Source: Candidatus Acetothermia bacterium
GTDB taxonomy: Bacteria > Bipolaricaulota > Bipolaricaulia > UBA7950 > UBA9294
DNA length: 7,949 bases
Assembly: GCA_003650505.1 (NCBI GenBank)
Contig: QMQL01000029.1
Location: 1 to 7,949 of the forward strand
Direction: 5' to 3'
Part shown: piece by piece, positions 1 to 6,743 of the stretch
Position numbering within the stretch: position 1 is the stretch's first letter
How the letters are laid out: each line of letters opens with the position of its first letter
Program-made: the position numbers and the translations under genes
Notes under the pieces: model-generated
Databases searched by the model: none
The model's input: the letters and a program-made list of their open reading frames with translations, nothing else
What the model was told of the DNA's origin: nothing

Positions 1-380
1 ACCGTCTCCCCATCCACCGACGCCTCGACCACCGCCCGGAGGAGCCCCCCCCTCCACCGGGAGAGGCGCGCCTCGATCCGGAGCCTGTCACCGGGGATCA
101 CCCTCCGCCGGAACCGCGCCCCTTCGACCCCGACGAGATACCCGGCATCCCCTCCGGCGGGAGAGAGGAACGCGGCCGCCTGCGCCATCGCCTCCAGGAT
201 CAATGTCCCGGGCATCACCGACGGATGCGGCTCGGGGAAGTGCCCCTGGAAGAACGGCTCATCGATCGTCACGTTCTTGATCGCGACGACCCTCCCATCC
301 CCCTCTTCGAGGATCCGGTCGATCATCAAGTAGGGGTAACGGAGCGGGAGGAGCCTCTTTATCCCCTCGATGTCGCGCAT
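1..380 (-). CDS. fabZ: 3-hydroxyacyl-ACP dehydratase, FabZ family (3' end beyond window)
   Basis: Dehydrates (3R)-hydroxyacyl-ACP to trans-2-enoyl-ACP in cytosolic fatty-acid elongation. The frame is open for 126 codons from ATG at 380 to the window edge; family members are about 140-150 residues, so only a short C-terminal piece is missing. It has the hot-dog fold hallmarks: N-terminal LPLRYPYLMIDR (about residues 11-22), then KNVTIDEPFFQGHF with catalytic His47, MPGTLILEAMAQ with catalytic Glu63, and GARFRRRVIPGDRL near residues 85-98. Two oddities: the usual LPHR is LPLR, and the loop after His47 reads HFPEPHPSVMPG, two residues longer than the common HFPGxPxMPG. The start lies 10 nt after the ompH stop with only a weak ribosome binding site, suggesting translational coupling in a bamA-ompH-fabZ operon. 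The family is certain; a FabZ-like paralogue with altered chain specificity is possible. Confidence 0.93.
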   Translation of the reverse strand, partial: MRDIEGIKRLLPLRYPYLMIDRILEEGDGRVVAIKNVTIDEPFFQGHFPEPHPSVMPGTLILEAMAQAAAFLSPAGGDAGYLVGVEGARFRRRVIPGDRLRIEARLSRWRGGLLRAVVEASVDGET

Positions 381-390
381 GGCGCGCCCG

Positions 391-1128
391 TTACAGGTAG
401 GACGAGATCTCGCTCTTCACCGAGTCGGTGATGTCGACGAGGGTCGCTGCATTCCGGTAGACGATCACGTTCTTCTTCCGGAGGACGAGATCGTAACCGT
501 TCTGTACAGCGATCTTCTCCGCCGCCTGGATGATCTTCACCGTCGCCGCCTGCGTCAGGAGCTGATCGAGCTGGGTGAACGCGTTCTTCACCTGGTTGTA
601 GCGGCTCTCGAACTCGAGCTGATCGATGACGCCCATCTTCGCCGTGGAGACGAGGTCCTTCACCTCGTCGATCAACGGCTGCGCTTCCTCGCGGAGGTGC
701 TGAAGGTCGCTCCGCAGATCGGAGAAACCATCCGAGGCGATCATCTTGTCGATCGTCCCGATGTCGACCGCCAGCTGAGCGTCGAGGAGCTCAGCCTGGA
801 GCTCGTCGAGCTGCTTCTGATAGTCGTCCTTGGAGATGGTGCTGTTCACGAACTCCTGCTGAAGCTGAGCGATCTCGTTCTGCTTGTCCGCTATCCTCTG
901 GCGGAGATCGCTGACCGCGTTCAGAAAGACGGTGAACGCATCCTCCGCATCGAGGTAGGCGATCTGCAACCCACCGCCCTGCGTCTGAAGGTCATCGACC
1001 TTCTTCTGAAGCGCGTCGAACGCCGCCTTGTCGACCCCCCCTCCGCTCGGGACGGCGAACTGCAGGATCAGCGCGCCGAGGGCGAGAAGGACCGCTAAAC
1101 CGGCGACAAACCAAACACTCCGAGACAT
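391..1128 (-). CDS. ompH: OmpH/Skp-family periplasmic protein, long form, probably membrane-anchored
   Basis: A 245-residue protein of the OmpH/Skp family, whose classical members are about 160-residue periplasmic chaperones that hold unfolded outer-membrane proteins. Residues 5-26 form a hydrophobic N-terminal segment with no convincing signal-peptidase site after it, so it is probably a signal anchor. The family core begins at IAYLDAEDAF (56-65). Residues 70-205 are predicted coiled coil, rich in Q, L, E and D. The C-terminal family signature is NGYDLVLRKKNVIVYRN followed by DITDSVKSEI (210-241). The extra length lies in the coiled-coil arm, where two segments (about 90-118 and 160-195) look loosely similar. 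The start at 1128 is fixed by AAGGAGG five bases upstream. It sits directly after bamA, the usual partner order. Family assignment rests on the C-terminal motif and context; anchoring is inferred. Confidence 0.85.
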   Translation of the reverse strand: MSRSVWFVAGLAVLLALGALILQFAVPSGGGVDKAAFDALQKKVDDLQTQGGGLQIAYLDAEDAFTVFLNAVSDLRQRIADKQNEIAQLQQEFVNSTISKDDYQKQLDELQAELLDAQLAVDIGTIDKMIASDGFSDLRSDLQHLREEAQPLIDEVKDLVSTAKMGVIDQLEFESRYNQVKNAFTQLDQLLTQAATVKIIQAAEKIAVQNGYDLVLRKKNVIVYRNAATLVDITDSVKSEISSYL

Positions 1129-1140
1129 TTTCTCCTCCTT
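1129..1140 (-). promoter_or_regulatory. Strong ribosome binding site of ompH
   Basis: On the minus strand AAGGAGG (1140-1134) lies five bases before the ATG at 1128. It is the clearest Shine-Dalgarno sequence on the minus strand of this window and it fixes the ompH start. Its first two A residues also form the end of a TAA codon of a four-codon upstream reading frame. Confidence 0.85.
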
Positions 1141-1153
1141 ATGAATCGTTCAT
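1139..1153 (-). other. Four-codon leader reading frame (MNDS) ahead of ompH
   Basis: Within the ompH leader, ATG (1153-1151) starts a frame reading Met-Asn-Asp-Ser and ending in TAA (1141-1139). The stop codon overlaps the first two bases of the ompH Shine-Dalgarno sequence. The predicted transcription start lies only about three bases upstream of this ATG, so translation would have to be near-leaderless. It could be chance; there is no evidence that it is translated. Confidence 0.2.
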
Positions 1154-1162
1154 TACCGCCAG

Positions 1163-1191
1163 ATTATAGGGATCCGCGCCACGATCGTCAC
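1163..1191 (-). promoter_or_regulatory. Predicted sigma70-type promoter for ompH
   Basis: On the minus strand a perfect -10 TATAAT (1168-1163) lies 17 bases after GTGACG (1191-1186), which matches four of six bases of the -35 consensus TTGACA. The -35 begins only three bases past the bamA stop codon, so the element fits exactly into the 66-bp bamA-ompH gap. Initiation would fall near 1156, giving a leader of about 28 nt. This would let ompH and fabZ be expressed more strongly than, or separately from, bamA. It is called by sequence pattern only. Confidence 0.6.
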
Positions 1192-1194
1192 CCG

Positions 1195-3351
1195 CTAGAA
1201 CATCGGGCCGAAGCCGACGTCGAACCGCGGTATCCAATTCATGTCCGGACCGATCACCCAGATGAAGTCCAGCCGGAAGTACATCGATGCCGCGTTTATC
1301 CCGAGCTCGAGCCCGGTCGAAGCCAAACCATCTTCCAAGCACACGGAATCGAGATCGAAACCGGCATCGAAAAAGGCGACCAGTGCCAGGCCTTCGATAA
1401 GCTGGATCCTCCCCTCGAAATTGGCGATCACTATTCGAGCCACCGACTCGCCCGTAACCCCGCGAACGGTCATCGGTCCCCCGAGCTTGTATGGACCGGT
1501 GACGGGGAGATCACCCTCGCTCCACCCGGCTTTGAACCGGATTCCGAAGACCTTCTTCTTCCCCTCGAAGAGGGCCGAATAAACGGGGCTGAAGTGGATC
1601 CACGTCGCATCGATCTTCGTGTACTCCCTCCCCGCCGCGAATCCGCCCGCCTTCTCGACGCTCATGATCCGCCTATCCCCTCCGGTCGGGAAGTAGGGAT
1701 CATCGACGCTGTCGTAGATGACGGAGGCACCGATCGAGTCGGTCGGCGTCCACTGTTCGCTATCCATCAGCCGCTCGTCCTCATGCTTGTAGGAGATCGA
1801 GAGATCCGTGTAGTCGGCGAGCGGGTAGTCGAACGAGACGCTCCCCCCGAGCGTCATGTACGTCCCGTCATCCGTCTCCTTCAATTCCCGATAGAGGTCG
1901 ACTCCGACCCGATCGAATCCGGGGAAGTAGGCGACGGTACTGTAGCCGAGGTCCCAGGTGCTCCTCGTCGGCTCCGTCTCCACCAGACCCCGGCTGTAGC
2001 TGAGTGAGATGTCCTGCCCGGTCCCCCACAGGTTCCTCTGGTCGACCGTAAGCTGACCGACGATCCCGCCGGTGCTCGGCTCGAGGGCGAGGGACCCGTT
2101 CATCCCGCCGAGGTGCTCCTTCTCCGTCACCACGACCGACACGCGGACCCCGTCGTCCCCCCATTCGGGAAGGACGTTGACAGAACCGAAATACCGGAGA
2201 GAATTCAGTTTCTGGTAAGCGACCTGCAGATCGTGCTGGGTCAGGATCTGTCCGATCCCTAGCTTCAGATTACGGCGGATCACGTAGTCGTGCGTCCGCG
2301 TGTTCCCCGAGATCAGGATCCGGGCGATCTCCCCTTCCTGGACGCCGAGACGGAGGTCCCCGTCATCGACCCCGAGGACGGAGAAGCGGACCATGATGTA
2401 GCCTGAACCGTGGTAGAGGTTGTAGAGCCCGGATAGGACCCGAAGGAGCCCGTAGTTGTCGAGCGGCTCTGCGGGGATATCCCCGAGAGCGGCGTAAGCC
2501 ACCTCCGCTGGGAATCGTGTCACTCCCTCGAGATCGATCTTCCTCACCGTAACCGGTTCGTCGATCAGGTGCCGTTCTGTCAGCTTCCAGGAGAGGATCA
2601 CCGAGTCCGCCCGGGGACCGGCCTTGGGAACCACCTCAACATCGGAGAAATAGACGCTCCCCCGGAGGCGGAGAAGGACCCGTTGCAGGTCGCTCTGTCG
2701 GAGCGGTTCGTTCAAGGGGAGATCGATCATCCCCTCAACGACGGAGGCCGGGACCGTATCCAGCCCCTCGACCCTGTTCCCCGCGACGAGCGCTTCGACG
2801 AACTCGATCGAGAGCGTCTCCCCGGTCACCACATCGCCGACCGCGACCAGAATGTAGCCCCGTTTGTTATATTCGGAGATGACGTCGTTCAGCGCGGTCT
2901 TGAGGGAGGTGCGGTTCAGGACCTTCCCCTTCTTCACCCCGTCCTGCCGGAGGATCTGCTTGATCTTAGAGGTCGGCATGATCGGGAGCTCGAACAGCTT
3001 GATCCCGAACATCTCGTACGACCTCTTGTTCACGTTCCCCTTGATCTCGATCTCGTGAACGACCGGATTCTCGGTGACCCGGAAGACGATCTCCCCGTCC
3101 CCCACGTGCGGGACGACCTCGCTGAACCAGCCGAGGTCGTAGATCGCCTGGGAAGCCGCCTTCAGGTCGGATTCCGTCACTTCGTCACCGACCTTGAACC
3201 CGACCGCATCGAGGACGTCCTTCTCCTGTATCTCGACGAGCCCCTCTACCCTCACCCCTTTCACCTCGACGGGGAACTCGGCTCCCATCCCCAGAACGGC
3301 GAGACAGACGAGGGCGATCAACAAGAACCCTCCGGCGAACCGCTTCCTCAT
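1195..3351 (-). CDS. bamA: Outer membrane protein assembly factor BamA (Omp85 family)
   Basis: The essential outer-membrane insertase that folds beta-barrel proteins. It has 718 residues: a signal peptide (1-24, basic start, hydrophobic core, likely cut near GMGA), five POTRA domains at about 26-97, 98-191, 192-262, 266-341 and 342-413, then a barrel at about 414-718. Barrel landmarks are LGYSTVAYFPGF (468-479), YFPTGG (553-558), the loop-6 segment YKLGGPMTVRG (621-631) and a terminal Phe in GFGPMF. Five POTRAs favour BamA over TamA. The barrel, about 305 residues, is short beside the roughly 390 of E. coli, and the loop-6 motif is VRGV rather than VRGF/Y. I chose ATG at 3351 because GGAGG lies six bases upstream; ATG at 3366, five codons earlier and preceded by GGAG, is possible. 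The frame stays open further upstream but lacks a better start. It is followed by ompH. Confidence 0.95.
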   Translation of the reverse strand: MRKRFAGGFLLIALVCLAVLGMGAEFPVEVKGVRVEGLVEIQEKDVLDAVGFKVGDEVTESDLKAASQAIYDLGWFSEVVPHVGDGEIVFRVTENPVVHEIEIKGNVNKRSYEMFGIKLFELPIMPTSKIKQILRQDGVKKGKVLNRTSLKTALNDVISEYNKRGYILVAVGDVVTGETLSIEFVEALVAGNRVEGLDTVPASVVEGMIDLPLNEPLRQSDLQRVLLRLRGSVYFSDVEVVPKAGPRADSVILSWKLTERHLIDEPVTVRKIDLEGVTRFPAEVAYAALGDIPAEPLDNYGLLRVLSGLYNLYHGSGYIMVRFSVLGVDDGDLRLGVQEGEIARILISGNTRTHDYVIRRNLKLGIGQILTQHDLQVAYQKLNSLRYFGSVNVLPEWGDDGVRVSVVVTEKEHLGGMNGSLALEPSTGGIVGQLTVDQRNLWGTGQDISLSYSRGLVETEPTRSTWDLGYSTVAYFPGFDRVGVDLYRELKETDDGTYMTLGGSVSFDYPLADYTDLSISYKHEDERLMDSEQWTPTDSIGASVIYDSVDDPYFPTGGDRRIMSVEKAGGFAAGREYTKIDATWIHFSPVYSALFEGKKKVFGIRFKAGWSEGDLPVTGPYKLGGPMTVRGVTGESVARIVIANFEGRIQLIEGLALVAFFDAGFDLDSVCLEDGLASTGLELGINAASMYFRLDFIWVIGPDMNWIPRFDVGFGPMF

Positions 3352-3478
3352 ACGCTCCCTCCTCATTGTAAGCTCCAAAGCAAGGACCACTATAACACAA
3401 ACCCGAGCGTGCCTCATCCGAACCGAATAAGCGATCCCCAAAATACCCCTGCGATATGTTTTTTTCGTGAACGGACGC
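3352..3478. other. yifB-bamA intergenic region
   Basis: This 127-bp gap is visibly richer in A+T than its surroundings. It holds the predicted bamA promoter and ribosome binding site. No intrinsic terminator for yifB is recognisable: the only hairpin near the yifB stop is followed by A residues on the transcript, not U. No RNA gene or additional small gene was recognised. Confidence 0.6.
3389..3397 (-). promoter_or_regulatory. Predicted extended -10 promoter for bamA
   Basis: On the minus strand TGTTATAGT (3397-3389) is an extended -10: a TGn step followed by TATAGT, five of six bases matching TATAAT. No good -35 is seen at 16-18 bases (ATGAGG at 17), which fits extended -10 promoters that depend less on a -35. 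Initiation near 3382 would give a leader of about 31 nt to the chosen bamA start. It lies in the 127-bp gap after yifB, so bamA need not rely on read-through from yraN-yifB. Confidence 0.5.
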
Positions 3479-5014
3479 TCACCCTCCGAGCCCGGCGACG
3501 GCCCGGTACTGTATCGCTTCGGCCACATGCGCCGGAGCGATCCGCTCTTCTTCCGCCAGGTCGGCGATCGTCCGGGCGACGCGAAGGATCCGGACGTGAG
3601 CCCGGGCACTCAAGGAGAACCGCGTCACGGCCCGCTTCAGGATCGATTCCGCATCCCCATCCAACGTGCAGTATTCCCGTACACCGACCGAATCGAGTTG
3701 AGCGTTCGAGAAGAGCCCCGGCCGATCCTTCATCCGTTCCCATTGTATCCGGCGTGCCGCTGCCACTCGAGCGCGAACCTCCCTCGACGATTCCCCCTCT
3801 CCGACCCCGAACAGGTCGTCGACCGGGAGGCGTGGAACCTCGACGAAGATGTCGATCCGATCGAGGAACGGGCCGGAGAGCCTCTTCCGGTACCGCTGCA
3901 CGTCCTGTAACGAGCAGGTGCACGGATGGACGGGATCCCCGAGGAAGCCGCACGGGCACGGGTTCATCGCACCCACCAACATGAACGAGGCGGGGTAGCG
4001 GACGGAGACGCCGGCGCGGGATAGGAGGATCGAGCGGTCCTCGAGCGGCTGGCGGAGGGTCTCGAGGACGCGGCGATCGAACTCGGGGAGCTCATCGAGG
4101 AACAATACGCCATGGTGGGCGAGGCTGATCTCCCCCGGACCTGGAACCCCATGCCCCCCTCCGACCATCCCGGCGTAGGAGATAGTGTGATGCGGGGCGC
4201 GGAACGGCCGGCGGACGACGAGGGCCCTATCCCTCTCCAACAGCCCGGCGATGCTGTAGATCCGGGTCACCTCGAGCGCCTCCTCGAAGGTGAGGGGAGG
4301 GAGGAGTTCGGGGAGGCAACGGGCTAGGAGGCTCTTCCCCGCACCGGGAGGCCCGATCATCAGCAGGTTGTGCCCACCGGCGGCCGCCACCTCGAGCGCC
4401 CGCTTCGCCTGCGCCTGACCGCGGATCTCAGTGAGGTCGTTTCGAATCGTCGCCGGCTCCTCCTCGAGGAGCCGATGCGGATCGGCCGTGAACGGCCGGA
4501 TCTCCTCTTCCCCCCGAAGGAACCGGACGAGATCGACGAGCCTTCTCACCGGATAGACGGCTATTCGATCGACCAGAGCCGCCTCGCCGGCGTTTTCGGG
4601 GGAGACCACCATCCCAGAAAGACCGCGATTTTCCGCTTCGAGGGCGACAGGAAGGACGCCGGGCACACCGCGTACATCCCCGTTCAACGCCAGCTCGCCG
4701 AGGAACAGGAGCCCCTCGCCCGGGGCGGGGACCTGGCCCGAGGCGATCAGGATCGCCACCGCGATCGGGAGGTCGAACCCGACCCCCTCCTTCCTTAAGT
4801 CGGCCGGGGCGAGGTTCGCGGTGATCCGGCCGGGAGGGAAGGAGAACCCCGAGTTCTTGATCGCACTCCTGATCCGCTCGCGGCTCTCGGAGACCTCCTT
4901 CTCCGGCAGGCCGACCACTTGAAAGGTGGGGAGGCCGTCGCTCAGATCGCACTGCACATCGATCAACCGGGCTTCGATCCCGAGGACCGCTCCGCTCCTC
5001 ACCCGCGCGAACAT
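3479..5014 (-). CDS. comM: YifB/ComM family Mg-chelatase-like AAA+ ATPase
   Basis: A cytosolic hexameric AAA+ ATPase of the YifB/ComM family; ComM in Vibrio is a branch-migration helicase that helps integrate DNA taken up by natural transformation. The 511 residues match the family's usual 500-510. An N-terminal ChlI-like domain (about 1-165) contains GLPEKEVSESRERIRSA and NLAPADLRKEG. The ATPase core has Walker A GPPGAGKS (221-228), FRAPHHTIS (271-279), Walker B GVLFLDE (302-308) and sensor-1 region LVGAMNPCPCG (346-356). Cys353, 355, 365 and 367 form the family's paired CPC/CTC cluster, possibly metal-binding. The C-terminal domain holds LSARAHVRILRVARTIADL (468-486). It starts three bases after the yraN stop, with a weak ribosome binding site, so coupled translation is likely. 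All motifs are intact. The family is certain; a role in transformation here is inferred from homologues. Confidence 0.95.
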   Translation of the reverse strand: MFARVRSGAVLGIEARLIDVQCDLSDGLPTFQVVGLPEKEVSESRERIRSAIKNSGFSFPPGRITANLAPADLRKEGVGFDLPIAVAILIASGQVPAPGEGLLFLGELALNGDVRGVPGVLPVALEAENRGLSGMVVSPENAGEAALVDRIAVYPVRRLVDLVRFLRGEEEIRPFTADPHRLLEEEPATIRNDLTEIRGQAQAKRALEVAAAGGHNLLMIGPPGAGKSLLARCLPELLPPLTFEEALEVTRIYSIAGLLERDRALVVRRPFRAPHHTISYAGMVGGGHGVPGPGEISLAHHGVLFLDELPEFDRRVLETLRQPLEDRSILLSRAGVSVRYPASFMLVGAMNPCPCGFLGDPVHPCTCSLQDVQRYRKRLSGPFLDRIDIFVEVPRLPVDDLFGVGEGESSREVRARVAAARRIQWERMKDRPGLFSNAQLDSVGVREYCTLDGDAESILKRAVTRFSLSARAHVRILRVARTIADLAEEERIAPAHVAEAIQYRAVAGLGG

Positions 5015-5017
5015 CGC

Positions 5018-5356
5018 TCAATCGATCCTGAACGCATCCCTATACAGCCGGATCGAGTCCCCGACGAACGTCACCACGTCGAACCGTGCGGGGAGCTCTG
5101 CCCCCGTCTTCTGGATGAACCGGCGGGCGGCTGCTGCGAGCCTCCTCTGTTTCGTCGGATCGACCGCCCCCTCCGGTCCGCCGAACCGGTCGGCCGAGCG
5201 GGCCTTCACCTCGACGAATACGAGAACGTCCCCTTCGCGCGCGATGACGTCGATCTCGCCGAACCGGCATCTCCAGTTCCGCGCAACGATCTCATAGCCG
5301 AGCCCCTTCAGGTATCGGCAGGCCCTCTCTTCCGCCTGTCCACCCGTCAGCCCCAT
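5018..5356 (-). CDS. yraN: YraN family (UPF0102) endonuclease-like protein
   Basis: A small cytosolic protein of 112 residues, the usual family length, with a restriction-endonuclease-like fold. The N-terminal helix carries GGQAEERACRYLKGLGY with Glu9/10, followed by NWRCRFGEIDVI (27-38; Glu34, Asp36) and VFVEVKAR (46-53; Glu49, Lys51). These give the E...D...ExK nuclease-type arrangement. The cellular role is poorly defined; family members are predicted Holliday-junction-resolvase-like nucleases. The gene sits immediately before yifB/comM, a pairing seen in many bacteria and consistent with a shared DNA-recombination job. An in-frame TAA six codons upstream leaves ATG at 5356 as the only good start. 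No clear Shine-Dalgarno sequence precedes it, so initiation may depend on a short leader. Confidence 0.92.
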   Translation of the reverse strand: MGLTGGQAEERACRYLKGLGYEIVARNWRCRFGEIDVIAREGDVLVFVEVKARSADRFGGPEGAVDPTKQRRLAAAARRFIQKTGAELPARFDVVTFVGDSIRLYRDAFRID

Positions 5357-5373
5357 ACTCGCTATCGTCTCTT

Positions 5374-5403
5374 ATATTACCTTCCACGACCCGGGGCGTT
5401 CAA
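5374..5403 (-). promoter_or_regulatory. Possible promoter for yraN-yifB
   Basis: On the minus strand TTGAAC (5403-5398), four of six matches to the -35 consensus, lies 18 bases before TAATAT (5379-5374), four of six matches to the -10 consensus; an overlapping TATAAG (5376-5371) is a better -10 but is spaced 21 bases away. Initiation would leave only about 10 nt before the yraN ATG. This is a weak call, supported mainly by position in the divergent spacer. Confidence 0.35.
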
Positions 5404-5407
5404 GCCA

Positions 5408-5436
5408 TTGCGGGTACCGGGGCTAACCGTTATAAT
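5408..5436 (+). promoter_or_regulatory. Predicted sigma70-type promoter for mtaD
   Basis: A perfect -10 TATAAT (5431-5436) follows TTGCGG (5408-5413; three of six, with the important TTG intact) at the optimal 17-base spacing. Initiation near 5443 gives a leader of about 25 nt to the mtaD start, with a GAGGA ribosome binding site at 5460-5464. If there is no separate promoter downstream, it may also drive rpsO and pnp. Called from sequence pattern. Confidence 0.6.
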
Positions 5437-5468
5437 TCTGGCGTCAAAGAGTGATAAATGAGGAATGA

Positions 5469-6743
5469 ATGGGAACGGTTCTGAGGAACATCCGGCCGAT
5501 CATCGGTCTTTCCCGTACGGTCAACGCCCGCTTCGAAGGGAAGGCCTTCGTAGAGGTCTCGGAAGAGGAGATCGAGCCCCAAGAGGGTGATGTCGTCCTC
5601 GACGGAAGGGGAAAGCTCGCGTTTTCCGGGTTCGTCAACGCCCATACCCACCTGGCGATGGTCATATTCCGGGGGCTGGCGGATGACGTCCCCCTGAATG
5701 TATGGTTGGAGGAGCACATCTGGCCGCTCGAGCGCTCCCTCAAGCCGGAGGACGTCTACTGGGGGACGATGCTCGCACTCGCCGAGGCGATTCGGGGAGG
5801 GACGACATGCGTCGCGGACATGTACTTCCATACCGACGAGGTCGGGCGAGCGGTGGAGGAGAGCGGGATCCGCGCCCTCGTCTCCTACGGGGTGATCGCC
5901 GGATCGCTCGACGGGAGAGGAAGAGCGGAATTGGACCGTGCGGTCACGGAAGCGAAGCGTTGGAACGGGGCGGCCGACGGGCGGATCAAGGGGGCGATCA
6001 GCCCTCATGCCGTCTATACGTGCGGGGAGGACGTCTGGCGGGAGGCGGTGAACGAAGCCGAGAGGATAGGCGTCCCGATCCATACCCATCTCTCGGAATC
6101 GCTCCACGAGGTCGCGGAATGGAAGGAGAGAACCGGGTTGAGCCCGGTCGCCTACCTCGAACGGATCGGCGCGTTCCGCGTCCCCACGATCGCTGCCCAC
6201 TGCGTGCACGTCGATGAGGACGACATGGCGATCCTCGCCGAGCGCGGGGTGAGCGTGGCCCATTGCCCTAAGAGCAACGCCAAGCTCGGAAACGGGATCG
6301 CGCCGGTCGGACGGATGCGCAATCTCGGGGTGAGGGTAGCGATCGGGACGGACGGGGCGGCGTCGAACAACCGGCTCGACATGCTGGAGGAGCTCCGGAT
6401 GTCGGCCCTCCTCCAGCGCGCCCGGAACGGGGACCCGATGCGGCCATCGGCCGCTGAAACCCTGGCGATGGCGACCGAGGCCGGGAGGGAGGCGCTCGGG
6501 CTTCCAACCGGAGGGCTGGAGGCCGGGGATGTCGCCGACATCGTCCTGATCGATGCAGAGCGATCCCACACCATGCCGAAACACGATCCGACCGCCACCC
6601 TCGTCTACGCATCGGCTGCGGCGGACGTCACAGACGTGATCGTAGACGGAAGGGTGTTGATGAGAAACGGAGAGCTCCTCACGATCGACGAGGAGAAGGC
6701 AAAAGCGGAAGTCACCGGCCTGCTCGCCAGGCTGAAAGGTTAA
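5469..6743 (+). CDS. mtaD: 5-methylthioadenosine/S-adenosylhomocysteine deaminase
   Basis: A cytosolic metal-dependent amidohydrolase that deaminates methylthioadenosine and S-adenosylhomocysteine to the inosine forms, clearing by-products of SAM use. At 424 residues it has the family's normal length. A small beta-sandwich flanks the TIM barrel. Metal ligands are visible: His59 and His61 (NAHTH), His207 (HTHLSE, with Glu210 as catalytic acid), His244 (AHCVH, active site) and Asp295 (GTDGAASNN). ISPHAVYTC (177-185), HCPKSNAKLGNG (265-276) and WLEEHIWPLE (79-88) are typical of MtaD rather than of guanine or chlorohydrolase relatives, though substrate range within this group is often broader than the name. 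Start ATG 5469 has GAGGA four bases upstream and a stop codon directly preceding it in frame. It diverges from yraN and lies 56 nt before rpsO, with no evident metabolic link to it. Confidence 0.9.
   Translation: MGTVLRNIRPIIGLSRTVNARFEGKAFVEVSEEEIEPQEGDVVLDGRGKLAFSGFVNAHTHLAMVIFRGLADDVPLNVWLEEHIWPLERSLKPEDVYWGTMLALAEAIRGGTTCVADMYFHTDEVGRAVEESGIRALVSYGVIAGSLDGRGRAELDRAVTEAKRWNGAADGRIKGAISPHAVYTCGEDVWREAVNEAERIGVPIHTHLSESLHEVAEWKERTGLSPVAYLERIGAFRVPTIAAHCVHVDEDDMAILAERGVSVAHCPKSNAKLGNGIAPVGRMRNLGVRVAIGTDGAASNNRLDMLEELRMSALLQRARNGDPMRPSAAETLAMATEAGREALGLPTGGLEAGDVADIVLIDAERSHTMPKHDPTATLVYASAAADVTDVIVDGRVLMRNGELLTIDEEKAKAEVTGLLARLKG

Noticed and set aside
370..1098. 242-codon plus-strand frame opposite ompH
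   Set aside because: Antisense shadow: the ompH frame has a strong ribosome binding site, a hydrophobic N-terminus and the family C-terminal motif, whereas this frame has none of these.
3304..3306. Cys16 of BamA as a lipoprotein lipidation site
   Set aside because: The preceding residues are Ala-Leu-Val, not a lipobox with Gly, Ala or Ser before Cys, and BamA is not a lipoprotein.
3467..3482. Hairpin GTGAAC/GCTCAC beside a run of seven T, resembling a terminator for yifB
   Set aside because: On the yifB transcript the stem is followed by A residues rather than U, and on the plus strand the T-run precedes the stem. No plus-strand gene ends there either.
2569..3984. 471-codon open frame on the plus strand
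   Set aside because: It lies opposite bamA and yifB, its translation is low-complexity and rich in R, D, P and E, and it matches no family. It is a GC-driven shadow of the minus-strand genes.
5451..5468. Five-codon GTG-started leader frame ending directly before the mtaD ATG
   Set aside because: It has a non-ATG start and no ribosome binding site; its stop merely results from the TGAATG context.
5430..6584. 384-codon minus-strand frame opposite mtaD
   Set aside because: The opposite strand encodes an intact amidohydrolase with all metal ligands; this frame is a compositional mirror without recognisable domains.
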